Shown here piece by piece: positions 4,732 through 6,786 of a stretch of 6,786 bases of DNA (position 1 is its first letter; each line of letters begins with the position of its first letter). This DNA is from Clostridia bacterium (GTDB taxonomy: Bacteria; Bacillota_A; Clostridia; Christensenellales; Aristaeellaceae): NCBI GenBank assembly GCA_025997215.1, contig BNUH01000123.1, positions 1 to 6,786 on the forward strand, read 5' to 3'. The notes beneath the pieces are model-generated. The model was not told the DNA's origin. It ran no database searches and saw only the letters and a list, made by a program, of their open reading frames with translations. The position numbers were made by a program, and so were the translations under genes.

Positions 4732-6594
4732 ATGCAAAAATTCATCAACCGGATCATCCAATTCCAGCAGGGGGACGCGGAACCCATCGACTGGAATAAT
4801 ATGAAAAAGCAGCTGAAGTGGATGGTCCAATTCGGCAAGCCGTATAAAAAGCGGATCAGTTTCCTGCTTGCCTTGAGTATCTTCTTCACACTGCTGGGCG
4901 TGGCGTATTCATATGTATATAAGTGGCTGGCGGAACTGGTCGTGGATGCGGTGCCGACGATCCTCGATTTTGCGCAGCAGCAGTTTTCCAGCGCGATGGC
5001 GCGAGGTTTCTGGGGGACGGTGTCGTGGATACTCGGGTTGATACCGTCGTGGGCGATATGGATACTCGTGGGTTATCTGCTGTATAAGGTGGTCATGTTC
5101 GCGTGGTCGCTGTTCATGCAATTCTTTACGATCCGGCTGTCGATGGATTGCGGATTGGGGATAAAGCGGCTGGTATTCAAGGCGATTCTGGAGAGCGACT
5201 GGATGTCGCTGGCGGAGTTCCACTCCGGCGATCTGGTGAATAGGATCACGGGCGACGCTGATACGGTCAGCGGGTTTGTGCTGGATACGATTCCGTCGAT
5301 GATAGTAACAGTTATACAATTTATAGCGGCGAGTGCGATGATGATTTACTTCGACTGGAGGCTGATGCTGCTCGCGATGATCGGCGTTCCGATGTACCTA
5401 TTCGTGATACGCGTTAAGGCGCGGCGCACGCGGGATTACAACAAGCGCGGCCGCGAACTGGCCAGCGAGAATGGTTCATTCCTGAACGAGTCTATGTATA
5501 ATATAATGGTTATCAAGTCATTCATGCTGGTGCCTGAGTTTCTGAAACGTTACCGTAAGATTCACGATAAGATGTATGATCTGACGTATGAGACAAAACG
5601 GTATGGCATCGTGACGGGGCTGCTCATAGGGTCTGTCAGCAAGGTGGTAGGCTATGCGATTACTGGATTCATGCTGTATAGGATACTGGAGGGGCAGCTG
5701 TCGATTGGCGTGCTGGCGGCGTATTCGGTTCTGTACGGGCAGGTAGCGGGGCCGGTTAACTCGATTATGGGATTCATAATGGGCTCGATAGAGATTACCG
5801 CGAGCGCAGAGCGCGTGATGAAGCTATTCGATCTGCCGCGAGATAGGACACAAAGCTCGGAGGCTGTGCTGCAATTCGCGCAATTAGCTAAGAAACAGGG
5901 CGGTATGGGGCTGAACATTGACGATCTGTCGTTCGAGTATTTAGAGGGGAAACCGGTGCTCGATCATGCGAATATTTCGGTGAGCGTGGGTGAGTCGGTT
6001 GCGCTGGTGGGGCCGTCGGGCGAAGGTAAGACGACAATGGTGCGGCTGATGCTGGGGTTGTTGGAGCCGAACGGCGGGAAGGCGTACATGACCACGCCGG
6101 GTGGGGAGACACTGCCGCTGTCGGTGGAGACGCGCGAGTTCTTCTCGTATGTGCCGCAGGGGAATACGATGTTCTCGGGGACGATACGGGATAATATGCT
6201 GCTGGGCGATCCGGATGCGTCGGATGAGGAGATTATTGAGGCGCTGAAACAGGCGTGTTCGTGGGACTTTATCGAGCGTTCACCTGAGAAGCTGGATAGT
6301 AAACTGGGCGAGCGTGGGTTGGGATTGTCGGAGGGCCAGGCGCAGCGGCTGGCGATCGCGCGGGCGTTGTTGAGGGGCGCGCCGATCCTGCTGTTGGATG
6401 AGGCGACGAGCGCGCTGGATATTTATACGGAAAAGGCCGTGCTGGATAATATATTCAACGATAGCAAGATCAAGACGGTTGTGCTTACGACACATCGGCC
6501 GAGTGTGTTCCAGATTTGTGATAAAATTTATAGGATTAAGCAGCATCAGGTGGATTTGGTTCAGAGCAGTCGGGCGCAGGCGGCGTCTTTCTAA
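4732..6594 (+). CDS. ABC exporter half-transporter (fused TMD-NBD)
   Basis: A 620-residue protein with a full exporter layout. A cytoplasmic N-terminal extension of about 40 residues leads into six predicted membrane segments (about 43-62, 105-128, 185-206, 209-227, 291-315 and 324-350), with coupling-helix sequence EFHSGDLVNRITGDAD at 162-177. The nucleotide-binding domain follows: Walker A GPSGEGKTT (427-435), Q-loop Q476 in VPQGN, X-loop GERGLG, signature LSEGQ (532-536), Walker B ILLLDE with catalytic E557, D-loop SALD, and H-loop H588. All ATPase residues are present, so it should be active as a homodimer. There is no N-terminal C39 peptidase domain, so leader removal would need another protease, which fits the S26-like gene just upstream. 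The substrate is unknown: a modified peptide is the contextual guess, and lipid or drug export cannot be excluded from sequence alone. Confidence 0.93.
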   Translation: MQKFINRIIQFQQGDAEPIDWNNMKKQLKWMVQFGKPYKKRISFLLALSIFFTLLGVAYSYVYKWLAELVVDAVPTILDFAQQQFSSAMARGFWGTVSWILGLIPSWAIWILVGYLLYKVVMFAWSLFMQFFTIRLSMDCGLGIKRLVFKAILESDWMSLAEFHSGDLVNRITGDADTVSGFVLDTIPSMIVTVIQFIAASAMMIYFDWRLMLLAMIGVPMYLFVIRVKARRTRDYNKRGRELASENGSFLNESMYNIMVIKSFMLVPEFLKRYRKIHDKMYDLTYETKRYGIVTGLLIGSVSKVVGYAITGFMLYRILEGQLSIGVLAAYSVLYGQVAGPVNSIMGFIMGSIEITASAERVMKLFDLPRDRTQSSEAVLQFAQLAKKQGGMGLNIDDLSFEYLEGKPVLDHANISVSVGESVALVGPSGEGKTTMVRLMLGLLEPNGGKAYMTTPGGETLPLSVETREFFSYVPQGNTMFSGTIRDNMLLGDPDASDEEIIEALKQACSWDFIERSPEKLDSKLGERGLGLSEGQAQRLAIARALLRGAPILLLDEATSALDIYTEKAVLDNIFNDSKIKTVVLTTHRPSVFQICDKIYRIKQHQVDLVQSSRAQAASF

Positions 6595-6654
6595 CGTCGC
6601 ATCCGCTCCTTTGGGAGGGGGGTGCGTCGCATCCGCTCCTGCGGGAGAGGGACT
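6595..6654. repeat. Two abutting 30-bp imperfect direct repeats (REP-like)
   Basis: Units 6595-6624 and 6625-6654 share the first 16 bases (CGTCGCATCCGCTCCT), then differ at a TT/GC pair, keep GGGAG, and agree at 24 of 30 positions. Each unit can form a small hairpin (CTCC...GGAG with a 4-base loop). The first unit begins directly after the TAA of the ABC gene. No U-tract follows, so it is not a classic terminator; a REP-like intergenic element or a transcript-stabilising structure is more likely. Copies elsewhere in the genome cannot be seen from this window. Confidence 0.7.
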
Positions 6655-6786
6655 CACGTCCAATGTCATTAAGTTAAGCAGAAAAGGTGTAGCAGGCACT
6701 ACTCTCATCGCAGCGGCACCACCCCTCTAACGGCTCCCCTTACCTCACGAAATTCGGTGGCATTTTTCAGCAGCTATACCAGCGTT
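6655..6786. other. Terminal intergenic stretch with no supported gene
   Basis: This stretch holds no open frame with a plausible start and ribosome binding site on either strand and no convincing terminator hairpin. The only local structure is a weak GTAG...CTAC inverted pair near 6690-6703. A neighbouring gene or the rest of the repeat element may lie beyond the right edge. Confidence 0.5.

Noticed and set aside
6595..6654. CRISPR array
   Set aside because: Only two abutting units exist, with no spacers between them.
6280..6708. Minus-strand open frame of 142 codons with a repeated GADAT peptide, considered as a possible repeat-containing precursor
   Set aside because: The repeated peptide is just the translation of the 30-bp DNA repeat, and most of the frame is antisense to the ABC ATPase domain.
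6398..6730. Plus-strand open frame of 110 codons overlapping the end of the ABC gene
   Set aside because: It is an Arg-rich out-of-frame reading of the ATPase domain that runs on into the repeats; no supporting start signal.

Overview
The window looks like a chromosomal segment of a fairly GC-rich member of the Bacillota (class Clostridia). The reasons are strong GGAGG-type ribosome binding sites at nearly every gene, sigma-A-like promoters with extended -10 elements, several GTG starts, a paired radical-SAM/DUF4130 module, and an HprK-like kinase / S24-S26 peptidase / ABC exporter gene set, which I recall as common in Clostridia. No rRNA, tRNA, CRISPR array or transposase is visible. The assignment rests on style and gene content, not on a database match.

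Layout. (1) Bases 1-1109, minus strand: the N-terminal 369 codons of a polytopic membrane protein that runs off the left edge. Function is unknown; it resembles uncharacterised clostridial multispanning proteins of the EpsG/GT-C type. (2) Bases 1110-1237: a compact divergent promoter region with one promoter facing each way. (3) Bases 1238-3273, plus strand: two overlapping genes, a radical SAM protein with a C-terminal helix-hairpin-helix (TIGR03916-like) and its obligate partner (TIGR03915/DUF4130-like), thought to act in DNA repair or modification. (4) Bases 3274-3369: an intergenic strip carrying a very good promoter (TCGACA, 17 bp, extended -10 TGTTATAAT). (5) Bases 3370-6594, plus strand: a tight three-gene operon of an HPr-kinase-like P-loop protein, a Ser/His S24/S26 signal-peptidase-like protein and a full-length ABC exporter half-transporter (TMD-NBD). 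(6) Bases 6595-6786: two abutting 30-bp imperfect direct repeats starting right after the ABC stop codon, then about 130 bases with no supported gene.

How the genes may work together. The kinase, peptidase and exporter are translationally packed, as expected for one pathway. By analogy with peptide natural-product (RiPP) loci, where HprK-like kinases phosphorylate a precursor, a protease trims it and an ABC transporter exports it, this could be a peptide modification and export system. No precursor, PqqD-like recognition protein or cyclase lies in the window, so the substrate is unknown. This cassette is the best candidate here for an undescribed system. The radical SAM pair is a separate functional unit; no clear terminator separates it from the cassette, so read-through is possible.
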